A stretch of 7,275 bases of DNA from Alphaproteobacteria bacterium (GCA_030425945.1 JAUHZL010000147.1:1-7275), one strand, 5' to 3'. Positions 1 to 6,966 are shown, numbered from the stretch's first letter. Translations and numbers: made by a program. Notes: a model not told the origin generated them from the letters alone.

Positions 1-63
1 GTGGAAGAAGCCGAAGACCAGCAGCGCCAGCACGATCCGGATGGTCCAAACGACGTAACGCAT
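1..63 (-). CDS. Small membrane protein, N-terminal fragment (possibly DUF1523)
   Basis: Only the first 21 codons are in the window; the gene runs off the left edge. The visible peptide begins MRYVVWTIRIVLALLVFGFF, a short basic start followed by one hydrophobic segment, so it is either a membrane anchor or an uncleaved signal sequence. The start is well supported: on the minus strand the TGA of the upstream gene (75-77) is followed at once by GGAGG and a 6-base spacer before this ATG. It is therefore the second gene of a two-gene unit with the 75-344 gene, probably translationally coupled to it. From memory, the N-terminus resembles DUF1523 proteins of Rhodobacterales, but 21 residues are too few to be sure. 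No function is known. Confidence 0.6.
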   Translation of the reverse strand, partial: MRYVVWTIRIVLALLVFGFFH

Positions 64-74
64 CGGCGCCCTCC

Positions 75-344
75 TCAGGCGAAATTCACGAAATAGACCA
101 GCAGCGCGATCACCGTCAGCGGCACGACGTAGACGCCCCAGATCAGCTTGCGGCGGATCGAGCGTTCGTACTCGCGCATCTCGCGCTCGTAATAGGTGTC
201 CCAGTCGATGCGCCGTCCCGGCAGCGCCTCCCACTCGGCACGCGCCCGGCGCTCGGCCGCGTTGCGCTGCGCCCAGCTCATCAGCAGGAACACCGCCGTC
301 TGAACCAGCAGGACGAGGATGAACAGGCGCAGGACACCGATCAT
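75..344 (-). CDS. Small two-span membrane protein of unknown function
   Basis: This is an 89-residue protein. I chose the ATG at 344-342 because GGAG lies 7 bases upstream of it and because translation from there opens directly into a hydrophobic segment (MIGVLRLFILVLLVQTAVFL). A start 14 codons earlier would add an arginine- and proline-rich stretch with no ribosome site. There are two predicted membrane segments, about residues 3-23 and 67-87. Between them lies a hydrophilic, highly charged loop of about 40 residues rich in Arg and Glu, including a YYEREMREYERS stretch that could form an amphipathic helix. With basic residues in this loop, both termini would face the periplasm by the positive-inside rule. 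I recognise no family or catalytic motif. It is followed after 11 bases by the next minus-strand gene, so the two are probably co-transcribed. Confidence 0.72.
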   Translation of the reverse strand: MIGVLRLFILVLLVQTAVFLLMSWAQRNAAERRARAEWEALPGRRIDWDTYYEREMREYERSIRRKLIWGVYVVPLTVIALLVYFVNFA

Positions 345-384
345 GGGCAGTCTCCGGTCAGGCGCGGGGCGATGGACACCGCGC

Positions 385-414
385 ACAAAGCCCGCGCGCG
401 GCCGCCCCTGTCAA
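385..414 (-). promoter_or_regulatory. Probable promoter for the left-hand membrane-protein pair
   Basis: On the minus strand there is a perfect -35 TTGACA (409-414 in plus coordinates), an 18-base spacer and a weak -10 CTTTGT (385-390). Transcription would start near 378, giving a leader of about 34 bases that includes the GGAG site. The -35 is strong; the -10 is a poor match, so the exact start is uncertain. Confidence 0.45.
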
Positions 415-418
415 CCGA

Positions 419-442
419 CATAAGGTGCCCGGACCGCTTATG
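419..442. promoter_or_regulatory. Imperfect palindrome, candidate operator between divergent promoters
   Basis: Perfect 6-bp arms CATAAG (419-424) and CTTATG (437-442) are centred on 430.5, with a CCGG core at the dyad. It is AT-richer than its surroundings. It lies between the minus-strand -35 (409-414) and the plus-strand -35 (458-463), where a dimeric repressor or activator could control both genes. The form, 6-bp arms about 18 bp apart centre to centre, suits a homodimeric helix-turn-helix protein. No regulator gene is visible in the window. Confidence 0.4.
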
Positions 443-457
443 GAATGCCGCGGGGAC

Positions 458-486
458 TTGAGCCGCCCCGCGCGCCCGCCTACCGT
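458..486 (+). promoter_or_regulatory. Promoter giving a leaderless mRNA for the M20 hydrolase
   Basis: TTGAGC (458-463), a 17-base spacer and TACCGT (481-486) form a sigma70-like promoter. The -10 is followed by only CGCGGC before the ATG at 493, so the transcription start should fall on or within a base or two of the start codon. No Shine-Dalgarno sequence exists there. The same arrangement occurs before the permease gene at 5207. Confidence 0.55.
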
Positions 487-492
487 CGCGGC

Positions 493-1767
493 ATGTCGGA
501 CGCCCCCCTCCTCGAAGCGATCGCCGCGCGCCGGGACGACCTCGTGTCGCTGACCCGGGCGCTGATCCGCATTCCCACGCTGAACCCGCCCGGGCGGAAC
601 TATCATGAGATCTGCGCCTTTCTCGAGGCCCGGCTCTCGGCCAAGGGGTTCCGGACCGAGATGATCCGCGCCACCGGCGCGCCCGCCGACAGCGACCGCT
701 ACCCGCGCTGGAACCTCGTCGCCCGGCGCGAGGGCACGGGGCCCGGCGACTGCGTCCACTTCAACAGCCATCACGACGTGGTCGAGGTCGGCCACGGCTG
801 GACCACCGACCCGTTCGGCGGCGAGGTGAAGGACGGCCGCGTCTACGGTCGCGGCGCCTGCGACATGAAGGGCGGGCTGGCGGCCAGCATCATCGCGGCG
901 GAAGCCTTTCTCGACACCCATCCCGACTTCGCGGGCGCGGTCGAGATCAGCGCGACCGCGGACGAGGAATCGGGCGGCTACGGCGGCGTCGCCTACCTGG
1001 CGCAGCAGGGCTATTTCGACCCCGCGCGGGTGCAGCACGTCATTATCCCCGAGCCGCTGAACAAGGACCGCATCTGCCTCGGCCATCGCGGCGTCTGGTG
1101 GGCCGAGATCGAGACGAAGGGGCGAATCGCCCACGGCTCCATGCCCTTCCTCGGCGACAGCGCGATCCGCCACATGGGCGCGGTGCTGCACGAGATCGAG
1201 ACGGTGCTCTATCCCTACCTCGCCACCAAGCGCACCGAGATGCCCGTGGTGCCCGAGGGCGCGCGCCAGTCGACCCTGAACATCAACTCGATCCACGGCG
1301 GCGAGCCCGAGCAGGACGAGGGCTACACCGGCCTGCCCGCGCCCTGCGTCGCGGACCGGTGCCGGATCGTGCTCGACCGCCGGTTCCTGATCGAGGAGGA
1401 CCTCTCCGAGGTGAAGGACGAGATCCGCCGCCTGCTGGAAAAGGTCCGCGCCGAGCGCCCCGGCTTCGACTACGAGATCCGCGAACTGTTCGAGGTCGTC
1501 CCGACGATGACCGACCGCGACGCGCCCGTGGTGCGCTCGACCGCCGCCGCCATCGAGCGGGTGCTCGCGCGCCAGCCCGACTACGTCGTCAGCCCCGGCA
1601 CCTATGACCAGAAGCACATCGACCGGATCGGGCGGCTGAAGAACTGCATTGCCTACGGGCCGGGCATCCTCGACCTGGCGCACCAGCCCGACGAATGGGT
1701 CGGCATCGACGACATGGCCGACAGCGCGGGCGTCATGGCGCTGGTGCTGAAGGACCTGCTGACCTGA
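493..1767 (+). CDS. M20-family metallohydrolase (ArgE/DapE-type amidohydrolase)
   Basis: This is a 424-residue cytoplasmic enzyme (no signal peptide) that hydrolyses an amide bond in a small N-acyl or N-carbamoyl amino acid or dipeptide using two metal ions. The whole M20 ligand set is visible: His93 and Asp95 in NSHHDVV, bridging Asp124 in GACDMKGG, catalytic base Glu158 with ligand Glu159 in TADEESGG, Glu187 in IIPEPLN, and His397 in LAHQPDEWV. The dimerisation (lid) domain spans about residues 200-330 and carries the conserved AHGSMP with His214. Length fits the family's usual 370-430. I chose the start at 493 because a promoter -10 ends six bases before it; an ATG 48 bases upstream would overlap the promoter. 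A convergent small gene lies 24 bases past its stop, with a 6-bp GC hairpin (1768-1783) between. Substrate is not identifiable; acetylornithine, succinyl-diaminopimelate and N-carbamoyl amino acids are all possible, and a catabolic role is suggested by the creatinase and transporter nearby. Confidence 0.9.
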   Translation: MSDAPLLEAIAARRDDLVSLTRALIRIPTLNPPGRNYHEICAFLEARLSAKGFRTEMIRATGAPADSDRYPRWNLVARREGTGPGDCVHFNSHHDVVEVGHGWTTDPFGGEVKDGRVYGRGACDMKGGLAASIIAAEAFLDTHPDFAGAVEISATADEESGGYGGVAYLAQQGYFDPARVQHVIIPEPLNKDRICLGHRGVWWAEIETKGRIAHGSMPFLGDSAIRHMGAVLHEIETVLYPYLATKRTEMPVVPEGARQSTLNINSIHGGEPEQDEGYTGLPAPCVADRCRIVLDRRFLIEEDLSEVKDEIRRLLEKVRAERPGFDYEIRELFEVVPTMTDRDAPVVRSTAAAIERVLARQPDYVVSPGTYDQKHIDRIGRLKNCIAYGPGILDLAHQPDEWVGIDDMADSAGVMALVLKDLLT

Positions 1768-1791
1768 GGCCCCGCGGGGGGCCGACCCGTC

Positions 1792-1995
1792 TCAGACGAC
1801 GAAACCCATGTGTTCGAGACAGCGCTGCGCCATCTCGCGCGCCTCGGCGGCCCCGTTCAGGATGTCGGCATTCAGTTGCTTCACCAAGCGGCTCATCTCG
1901 CCCTGCCGCAACAGCGCCCGCACCGTTTCGGCGGCCTGTTCGCGGTCCATCGCGAGGATGTCTTCGGGTCGCGGCAGCGTACTGACCATAGACAT
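1792..1995 (-). CDS. Small soluble protein of unknown function
   Basis: This is a 67-residue protein with no membrane segment, cysteine pair or enzyme motif beyond one Cys near the C-terminus. It looks wholly helical: a PEDILAMDREQAAETVRALL stretch, then MSRLVKQLNADILNG, then an EAREMAQRCLEHMGFVV tail. Codon use and frame match a real gene, and it has its own divergent upstream region. Two ATGs are possible. The one at 1995 gives 67 residues, but the nearest purine-rich site (AGGGG) is then only 3 bases away. The ATG at 1989 gives 65 residues with 9 bases of spacing, so the shorter form may be the true product. It is convergent with the M20 gene and divergent from the binding-protein gene, and forms no operon with either. 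I do not recognise the family. Confidence 0.6.
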   Translation of the reverse strand: MSMVSTLPRPEDILAMDREQAAETVRALLRQGEMSRLVKQLNADILNGAAEAREMAQRCLEHMGFVV

Positions 1996-2025
1996 GTTCC
2001 CCTGTCTGTCGGTGTGGTCTGTCCA

Positions 2026-2054
2026 GCGTTAGCGGCAAAACAGACGTCAGGCAA
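2026..2054 (-). promoter_or_regulatory. Possible promoter for the 67-residue protein gene
   Basis: On the minus strand, TTGCCT (2049-2054 in plus coordinates), a 17-base spacer and TAACGC (2026-2031) would start transcription near 2019, about 24 bases before the ATG at 1995. The -35 matches consensus at four of six positions; the -10 keeps only its first two bases, so this is tentative. Confidence 0.3.
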
Positions 2055-2123
2055 ACACCGATTTGCCGCAGTGCCGCATCGCAGCACGAGCCCTGAAAGA
2101 CACACGCAATCGGTAGTTGCCGC
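2032..2123. repeat. Three TTGCCGC copies, one inverted, in a divergent intergenic region
   Basis: GCGGCAAA at 2032-2039 is the exact inverse of TTTGCCGC at 2062-2069, with centres 30 bp apart. A third copy, GTTGCCGC, is at 2116-2123; both forward copies extend to TTGCCGCAG (2063-2071 and 2117-2125). The first copy abuts the -10 proposed for the minus-strand gene and the third overlaps the -35 of the binding-protein gene. They could be binding sites for a shared regulator; chance is not excluded. Confidence 0.35.
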
Positions 2124-2146
2124 AGGACCCCGCCCCCGCCTAACCT
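2117..2146 (+). promoter_or_regulatory. Promoter for the substrate-binding protein gene
   Basis: TTGCCG (2117-2122), an 18-base spacer and TAACCT (2141-2146) form a sigma70-like promoter. Transcription would start near 2153, leaving a leader of about 32 bases that contains the strong AGGGAGGAGG ribosome site (2168-2177), 7 bases before the ATG. Unlike the M20 and permease promoters in this window, it therefore produces a conventional leader. Confidence 0.5.
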
Positions 2147-2184
2147 GTCAGGGAGTCACCACGCCCCAGGGAGGAGGCCAGCCC

Positions 2185-3657
2185 ATGCTCACCCGCCTGA
2201 CATCCGCCGCCGCCGTGCTCGCGCTTTGCGCCGGCGGCGCGTTTGCCCAGCAGACCGACATCACCATCGGGATGGTGCTGGAACCGCCGAACCTCGACCC
2301 GACCGGGGGCGCCGCCGCCGCCATCGACGAGGTGGTCTATGCCAACCTGTTCGAGGGCCTGACCCGTTTCGCCCCCGACGGCTCGGTCATCCCGGGTCTC
2401 GCCGAAAGCTGGACGATCTCCGACGACGGGCTTACCTACACCTTCAAGCTGCATGACGGCGTGACCTTCCACGACGGCACCACGATGGACGCCGAGGACG
2501 TGAAGTTCTCGCTCGACCGCGCCCGCGCCGCCGACTCGACCAACGCCCAGAAGGCGCTCTTCGCCGGGATCACCGACGTCACCGTGATCGATCCGCTGAC
2601 CGTGCAGGTCACCCTCGGCGCCCCGAACGGCGCGTTCCTCTTCAACATGGCCTGGGGCGATGCCGTGATCGTCGCGCCCGAAAGCGTCGCGCAGGCCGCG
2701 ACCGCCCCGATCGGCACCGGTCCCTTCAAGTTCCACGACTGGGTGCAGGGCGACCGCGTCGAGCTTGTCGCCTACGAGAACTACTGGGGCGAGAAGCCCG
2801 CCCTGACCGAGGCGACCTTCAAGTTCATCCAGGACCCGACCGCCGCCTTCGGGGCGATGATGGCGGGCGACGTCGACGCCTTCCCGAACTTCCCCGCGCC
2901 CGAGACGCTGTCGCAGTTCGACGCCGACCCGCGCTTCTCGGTGATCGTCGGCTCGACCGAGGGCGAGACCATCCTCGCCATGAACAACAAGGCGCCGCTC
3001 CTGTCCGACAAGCGCGTGCGTGAGGCGATCTCGCACGCGATCAACCGCCAGGACATCATCGACGGCGCGATGTTCGGCTTCGGCACGCCGATCGGCACCC
3101 ACTTCGCGCCGCACAACCCCGACTACGTCGACCTGACCGCGCAGTCGGCCTATGACCCGGACAAGGCAAAGGCCCTGCTGGCCGAGGCCGGGGCCGAGGG
3201 CGCGACCCTGCGGCTTGCCCTGCCCCCGCCCTCCTACGCGCGGCGCGGCGGCGAGATCATCGCGGCCCAGCTGCGCGATGTCGGCCTGAGCGTCGAGATC
3301 ACCCCGCTGGAATGGCCGCAGTGGCTGGAGCAGGTGTTCCGCGGCAAGGACTTCGACCTGACCATCGTCAGCCACACCGAGCCCGCCGACATCAACATCT
3401 ACGCGCGGCCCGACTACTACTTCCAGTACGACAACGCCGACTTCCGCGCGCTGATCGACGAGCTGACCCTGACCGCCGACCCGGCCAAGCGCACCGAGCT
3501 GAACCAGCAGGCCCAGCGCATGATCGCGGACGACTACGTCAACGGCTACCTGTTCCAGCTCGCCAAGACCGGTGTCGCGAACGCCAACATCGAGGGGCTG
3601 TGGGAGAACTCGCCGACGCAGGCCAATGACCTGACCGGCGTGCGCTGGACGAACTGA
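2185..3657 (+). CDS. ABC transporter substrate-binding protein, family 5 (DppA/OppA type)
   Basis: This is a 490-residue periplasmic protein that captures a ligand and delivers it to an inner-membrane ABC importer. The start is fixed by AGGGAGGAGG 7 bases upstream and by the signal peptide beginning there: MLTR, a hydrophobic core, and AFA before Gln22, giving cleavage after residue 21. Cys15 lies inside the hydrophobic core without a proper lipobox, so this is not a lipoprotein. Family 5 landmarks follow in order: ANLFEGLTRFAPDGSVIPGL (about 53-72), the signature DGLTYTFKLHDGVTFHDGTT (81-100) with AEDVKFSLDRA, GTGPFKF (177-183), LSDKRVREAISHAINRQDII (273-292) and YDPDKAKALLAEAG (323-336). 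Length is at the low end of the usual 490-540. It very likely serves the permeases at 5207-6966, though creatinase separates them. The family binds dipeptides, oligopeptides, opines, nickel or sugars; the ligand cannot be read here. A strong terminator follows, so it is probably transcribed alone. Confidence 0.93.
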   Translation: MLTRLTSAAAVLALCAGGAFAQQTDITIGMVLEPPNLDPTGGAAAAIDEVVYANLFEGLTRFAPDGSVIPGLAESWTISDDGLTYTFKLHDGVTFHDGTTMDAEDVKFSLDRARAADSTNAQKALFAGITDVTVIDPLTVQVTLGAPNGAFLFNMAWGDAVIVAPESVAQAATAPIGTGPFKFHDWVQGDRVELVAYENYWGEKPALTEATFKFIQDPTAAFGAMMAGDVDAFPNFPAPETLSQFDADPRFSVIVGSTEGETILAMNNKAPLLSDKRVREAISHAINRQDIIDGAMFGFGTPIGTHFAPHNPDYVDLTAQSAYDPDKAKALLAEAGAEGATLRLALPPPSYARRGGEIIAAQLRDVGLSVEITPLEWPQWLEQVFRGKDFDLTIVSHTEPADINIYARPDYYFQYDNADFRALIDELTLTADPAKRTELNQQAQRMIADDYVNGYLFQLAKTGVANANIEGLWENSPTQANDLTGVRWTN

Positions 3658-3679
3658 CCCGGACCCGATCCGGACGACA

Positions 3680-3709
3680 GGGGCGCGACCGCAAGGCCGC
3701 GCCCCTTTT
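3680..3709 (+). terminator. Intrinsic terminator after the substrate-binding protein gene
   Basis: An 11-bp stem with one A-C mismatch (3680-3690 pairing with 3695-3705) closes a GCAA tetraloop of the stable GNRA type and is followed by TTTT (3706-3709). It lies 22 bases past the stop codon. Read from the other strand the hairpin also forms but is not followed by a T tract, so it should act mainly on plus-strand transcripts. Confidence 0.85.
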
Positions 3710-3718
3710 CCGTGCGCC

Positions 3719-4924
3719 TCAGCCGACCACGTTGAAGCCCGGCCCGTAGGGATAGCCGGTGATGTTCTCGGCGCCGTCCTCGGTCAGGATCAGGATGTCG
3801 TGCTCGCGGTAGCCGCCCGCACCGGGCTGCCCCTCGGGGATCGTCAGCATCGGCTCCATGCTGATCACCATGCCCGGCTCCAGCACGGTGTCGATGTCCT
3901 CGCGCAACTCCAGCCCGGCTTCGCGCCCGTAATAGTGGCTGAGCACCCCGAAGGAATGCCCGTAGCCGAAGCTGCGGTACTGCAGCAGGTCCCGCTCGGC
4001 GAAGAAGGCGTTCACGCCTTCTGTCACCCCGGCGCAGGTCGCGCCCGGCTTCAGGAGCGACATGCCCAGCTCGTGCGCGGCCACGTTGGCCTCCCAGATC
4101 GCGAGGCTGGCGGCATCCACCTCGGCCACGAACAGCGTCCGCTCCAGCGCGGTGTAATAGCCCGAGATCATCGGGAAGGTGTTCAGCGACAGGATATCGC
4201 CGCGCCGCAAGACCCGCCCCGTGACCGGGTTGTGCGCCCCGTCGGTGTTGATCCCCGACTGGAACCAGACCCAGGTATCGCGGTACTCGGCCTCGGGGAA
4301 CCGGCGGGCGATTTCCAACTCCATCGCGTCGCGCCCGGCCATCGCCACGTCGATCTCGCGCACGCCCTCGCGGATAGTCTCGCGGATCGCGTATCCGCCC
4401 ACGTCGGCCACCGCTGCACCCGCGCGGATCAGGTCGATCTCGGCCGGCGACTTGACCATCCGCTGCCGCATCGTCGCGGCGCTCAGGTCCACGAGCCGCG
4501 CCGGTTGCAGCGCGTCGCGCAACTCGGTGCGCGCCTTCACCGTCAGGTGGTCGGCCTCGTATCCCAGCACCGCCGACAGCCCGGTGACCGAGCGCACCGC
4601 CCGCCAGAAGTTGCCGCGCTGCCAATCTGTGTAGGTCAGCGCCTCGCCATGACAGCGCCGCCACGGCTGCCCGGCATCGATCCCGGCGCCGATCACGACG
4701 CTGGTCGCGGGCGTCACCACGAGGCCGTAGGACCGCCCGAAGCTGCAATAGAGGAACCCCGAGTAATAGGCGATGTTGTGCATCGAGGTCAGCACGACGG
4801 CCTCGCAGCCGGTCGCGGCCATCGTGCGGCGCAACCCGGCAAGCCGGGCCTCGTACTCGTCCGCCGAGAACGGCAGCGGGGCCTTCTCCCCGTTCGGAAA
4901 GGCATGGAATTCGGGACGCTGCAT
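3719..4924 (-). CDS. Creatinase (creatine amidinohydrolase, EC 3.5.3.3)
   Basis: This 401-residue cytoplasmic enzyme hydrolyses creatine to sarcosine and urea. It belongs to the M24 'pita-bread' fold but is not a peptidase. Compared from memory with the 403-residue Pseudomonas putida enzyme, all described active-site residues occur one position earlier after residue 64: Phe62 and Arg64 (SFGR), catalytic His231 (DGAHNP), Glu261 (ALERT), His323 (GYGHSFG), Arg334 (YYGREAG), Glu357 (SMEPM) and His375 (YREHD). Asn248 and Ala259 stand where metal-dependent M24 peptidases have aspartates, as expected for metal-free creatinase. The N-terminal domain (about 1-155) contains NIAYYSGFLYCSFGR. The start is fixed by AAGGAGG (4932-4938), 7 bases upstream; the frame stays open further upstream but without such a site. 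The gene is convergent with the binding-protein gene and divergent from the permeases. I see no convincing promoter in its upstream region. Activity on a related guanidino compound cannot be excluded. Confidence 0.93.
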   Translation of the reverse strand: MQRPEFHAFPNGEKAPLPFSADEYEARLAGLRRTMAATGCEAVVLTSMHNIAYYSGFLYCSFGRSYGLVVTPATSVVIGAGIDAGQPWRRCHGEALTYTDWQRGNFWRAVRSVTGLSAVLGYEADHLTVKARTELRDALQPARLVDLSAATMRQRMVKSPAEIDLIRAGAAVADVGGYAIRETIREGVREIDVAMAGRDAMELEIARRFPEAEYRDTWVWFQSGINTDGAHNPVTGRVLRRGDILSLNTFPMISGYYTALERTLFVAEVDAASLAIWEANVAAHELGMSLLKPGATCAGVTEGVNAFFAERDLLQYRSFGYGHSFGVLSHYYGREAGLELREDIDTVLEPGMVISMEPMLTIPEGQPGAGGYREHDILILTEDGAENITGYPYGPGFNVVG

Positions 4925-5096
4925 CTGCGGTCCTCCTTCGCTCGAAGTGTCCCGGCGTACAGGACCCAAGAGAAGACGCGGAGGTCCGCGGGCCCGACGC
5001 CATCGGACCGCCGACAGGAAACCCCGGGACGCAGCGCGGGGCAACCCCCGGGGGGCCGGAAAAGGTTGCGATCCGCTGAACCCGGCGCGCGGTCGC

Positions 5097-5146
5097 ACCG
5101 ACGTCATACCGACGTGAGACCGACGCGGAACCGACCCGCCACCGAC
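5097..5146. repeat. Five ACCGAC hexamers at exact 11-bp spacing, candidate operator array
   Basis: Perfect ACCGAC occurs at 5097, 5108, 5119, 5130 and 5141, each followed by a different 5-base spacer (GTCAT, GTGAG, GCGGA, CCGCC, ACCGC). The core is invariant while the spacers differ, which suggests selection on the hexamer rather than recent tandem duplication. The 11-bp period puts all cores close to one face of the helix. The array lies in the creatinase-permease divergent region; its last copy ends 25 bases before the permease -35. Head-to-tail 11-bp repeats are typical of PhoB/OmpR-family response regulator sites, so an operator is the favoured reading, but no regulator is encoded in the window. 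Confidence 0.6.
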
Positions 5147-5171
5147 ACCGCAAGGGCCGCCATCGTGGCGC

Positions 5172-5200
5172 TGGACCCCGCCCCGGACCGCGCCTAGGCT
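5172..5200 (+). promoter_or_regulatory. Promoter giving a leaderless mRNA for the permease operon
   Basis: TGGACC (5172-5177), a 17-base spacer and TAGGCT (5195-5200) form a sigma70-like promoter. CGCGGC then leads straight into the ATG at 5207, so transcription should begin at or next to the start codon. No ribosome site is present upstream. The ACCGAC array sits just upstream, its last copy at about -66 to -61. Confidence 0.55.
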
Positions 5201-5206
5201 CGCGGC

Positions 5207-6150
<944 letters not shown>

Positions 6151-6154
<4 letters not shown>

Positions 6155-6966
6155 GGCGCAACCTCGTCCTCGGCGGCACGCTGACCGCGCTCTTTGCCCT
6201 GCTGGCACTCCTGTCCTTTGTCTGGACCCCGCATGACGTCACCGCACTGAACATCGGCGGCAAGCTCGCCCCGTCGAGCGCCGAGCACTGGCTCGGGACC
6301 GACCATTTCGGCCGCGACATGGCCAGCATGCTGATGGTCGGCGCGCGCATCTCGATTGCCGTCGCGCTGGCCGCGGTCGGCTTCGGCATGGCCCTCGGTG
6401 TGCCGCTGGGCCTGCTGGCGGCGGCGCGGCGCGGCGGGCTGGTGGACGAGGTCGTGATGCGCGGCAACGACCTGGTCTTCGCCTTCCCGAGCCTCGTGAT
6501 CGCCATCCTGATCACCGCCGTCTTCGGCCCCTCGGTCTGGAACGCCATCCTCGCCATCGGCATCTTCAACACGCCGGTCTTCGCCCGGGTCACGCGCGGC
6601 GCGGCGCTCAGCCTGTGGACGCTCGACTACATCCTCGCCGCGCGGGTGGCGGGCAAGGGGATGCTGCGGATCAGCGCCGAGCATATCCTGCCCAACATCG
6701 CCAACCTGCTGGTGGTGCAGGCGACGATCCAGTTCGCGGTCGGCATCATCATCGAGGCGGGCCTGTCCTATGTCGGCCTCGGCGCGCAGCCGCCGACGCC
6801 GAGTTGGGGCCGGATGCTGGCCGAAAGCCAGACGATGATCTCCTTCGCGCCGACGCTGGCGCTCTATCCCGGCCTTGCCATCGTGACGATGGTGCTGGGG
6901 CTGAACCTGCTGGGCGACGGGCTGCGCGACGCGCTCGATCCCCGGATGCGGCGGGTGCGGGCATGA
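6151..6966 (+). CDS. ABC transporter permease, DppC type
   Basis: This 271-residue inner-membrane protein pairs with the DppB-type subunit to form the channel. Family markers are HWLGTDHFGRDMASMLMVGAR (46-66, given here in part) before the first core segment, the EAA loop at about 160-182 (YILAARVAGKGMLRISAEHI, then LPN), EAGLSYVGLG with PPTPSWGRML (202-223), and the C-terminal LNLLGDGLRDALDPR. There are about six membrane segments, the first at 7-25. It is shorter than many DppC proteins (280-310) because the cytoplasmic N-terminal tail before the first membrane segment is only a few residues. The ATG overlaps the preceding TGA (ATGA), with GAGGG at 6139-6143 and a 7-base spacer, so translation is probably coupled. 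Another ATGA overlap links it to the ATPase gene. Confidence 0.94.

Noticed and set aside
358..1683. Long open frame on the minus strand opposite the M20 gene
   Set aside because: Its translation is a low-complexity Ala/Gly/Arg/Val/Asp mix with no domain motif, as expected from the antisense of a GC-rich gene, while the plus strand encodes a full M20 active site.
1768..1783. GGCCCC-GCGG-GGGGCC hairpin between the convergent M20 and small-protein genes
   Set aside because: The stem is only 6 bp and no T tract follows on either strand, so I do not call it an intrinsic terminator, although it sits where a bidirectional one would be.
1810..2184. Upstream extension of the binding-protein reading frame
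   Set aside because: It would run across the opposite-strand small gene and the promoter, and would bury the signal peptide inside the protein. The ATG at 2185 has an excellent ribosome site and begins the signal sequence.
2221..2247. Cys15 of the binding protein as a lipoprotein acylation site
   Set aside because: The preceding residues are L-A-L, with Leu directly before Cys, which does not fit a lipobox. The hydrophobic core continues past it to a normal AFA cleavage site.
2140..3375. Long open frame on the minus strand opposite the binding-protein gene
   Set aside because: It is an antisense shadow: biased composition, no start signals, and no recognisable domain.
5045..5055. CCCCCGGGGGG self-complementary run in the creatinase-permease intergenic region
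   Set aside because: It is a simple GC run in very GC-rich DNA with no loop, T tract or matching partner that would give it a function.
5097..5151. CRISPR array or replication iterons as the explanation for the ACCGAC repeats
   Set aside because: The period is 11 bp with a 6-bp core, far too short for CRISPR. There is no replication initiator gene or AT-rich unwinding region nearby, and the position next to a promoter fits an operator better.
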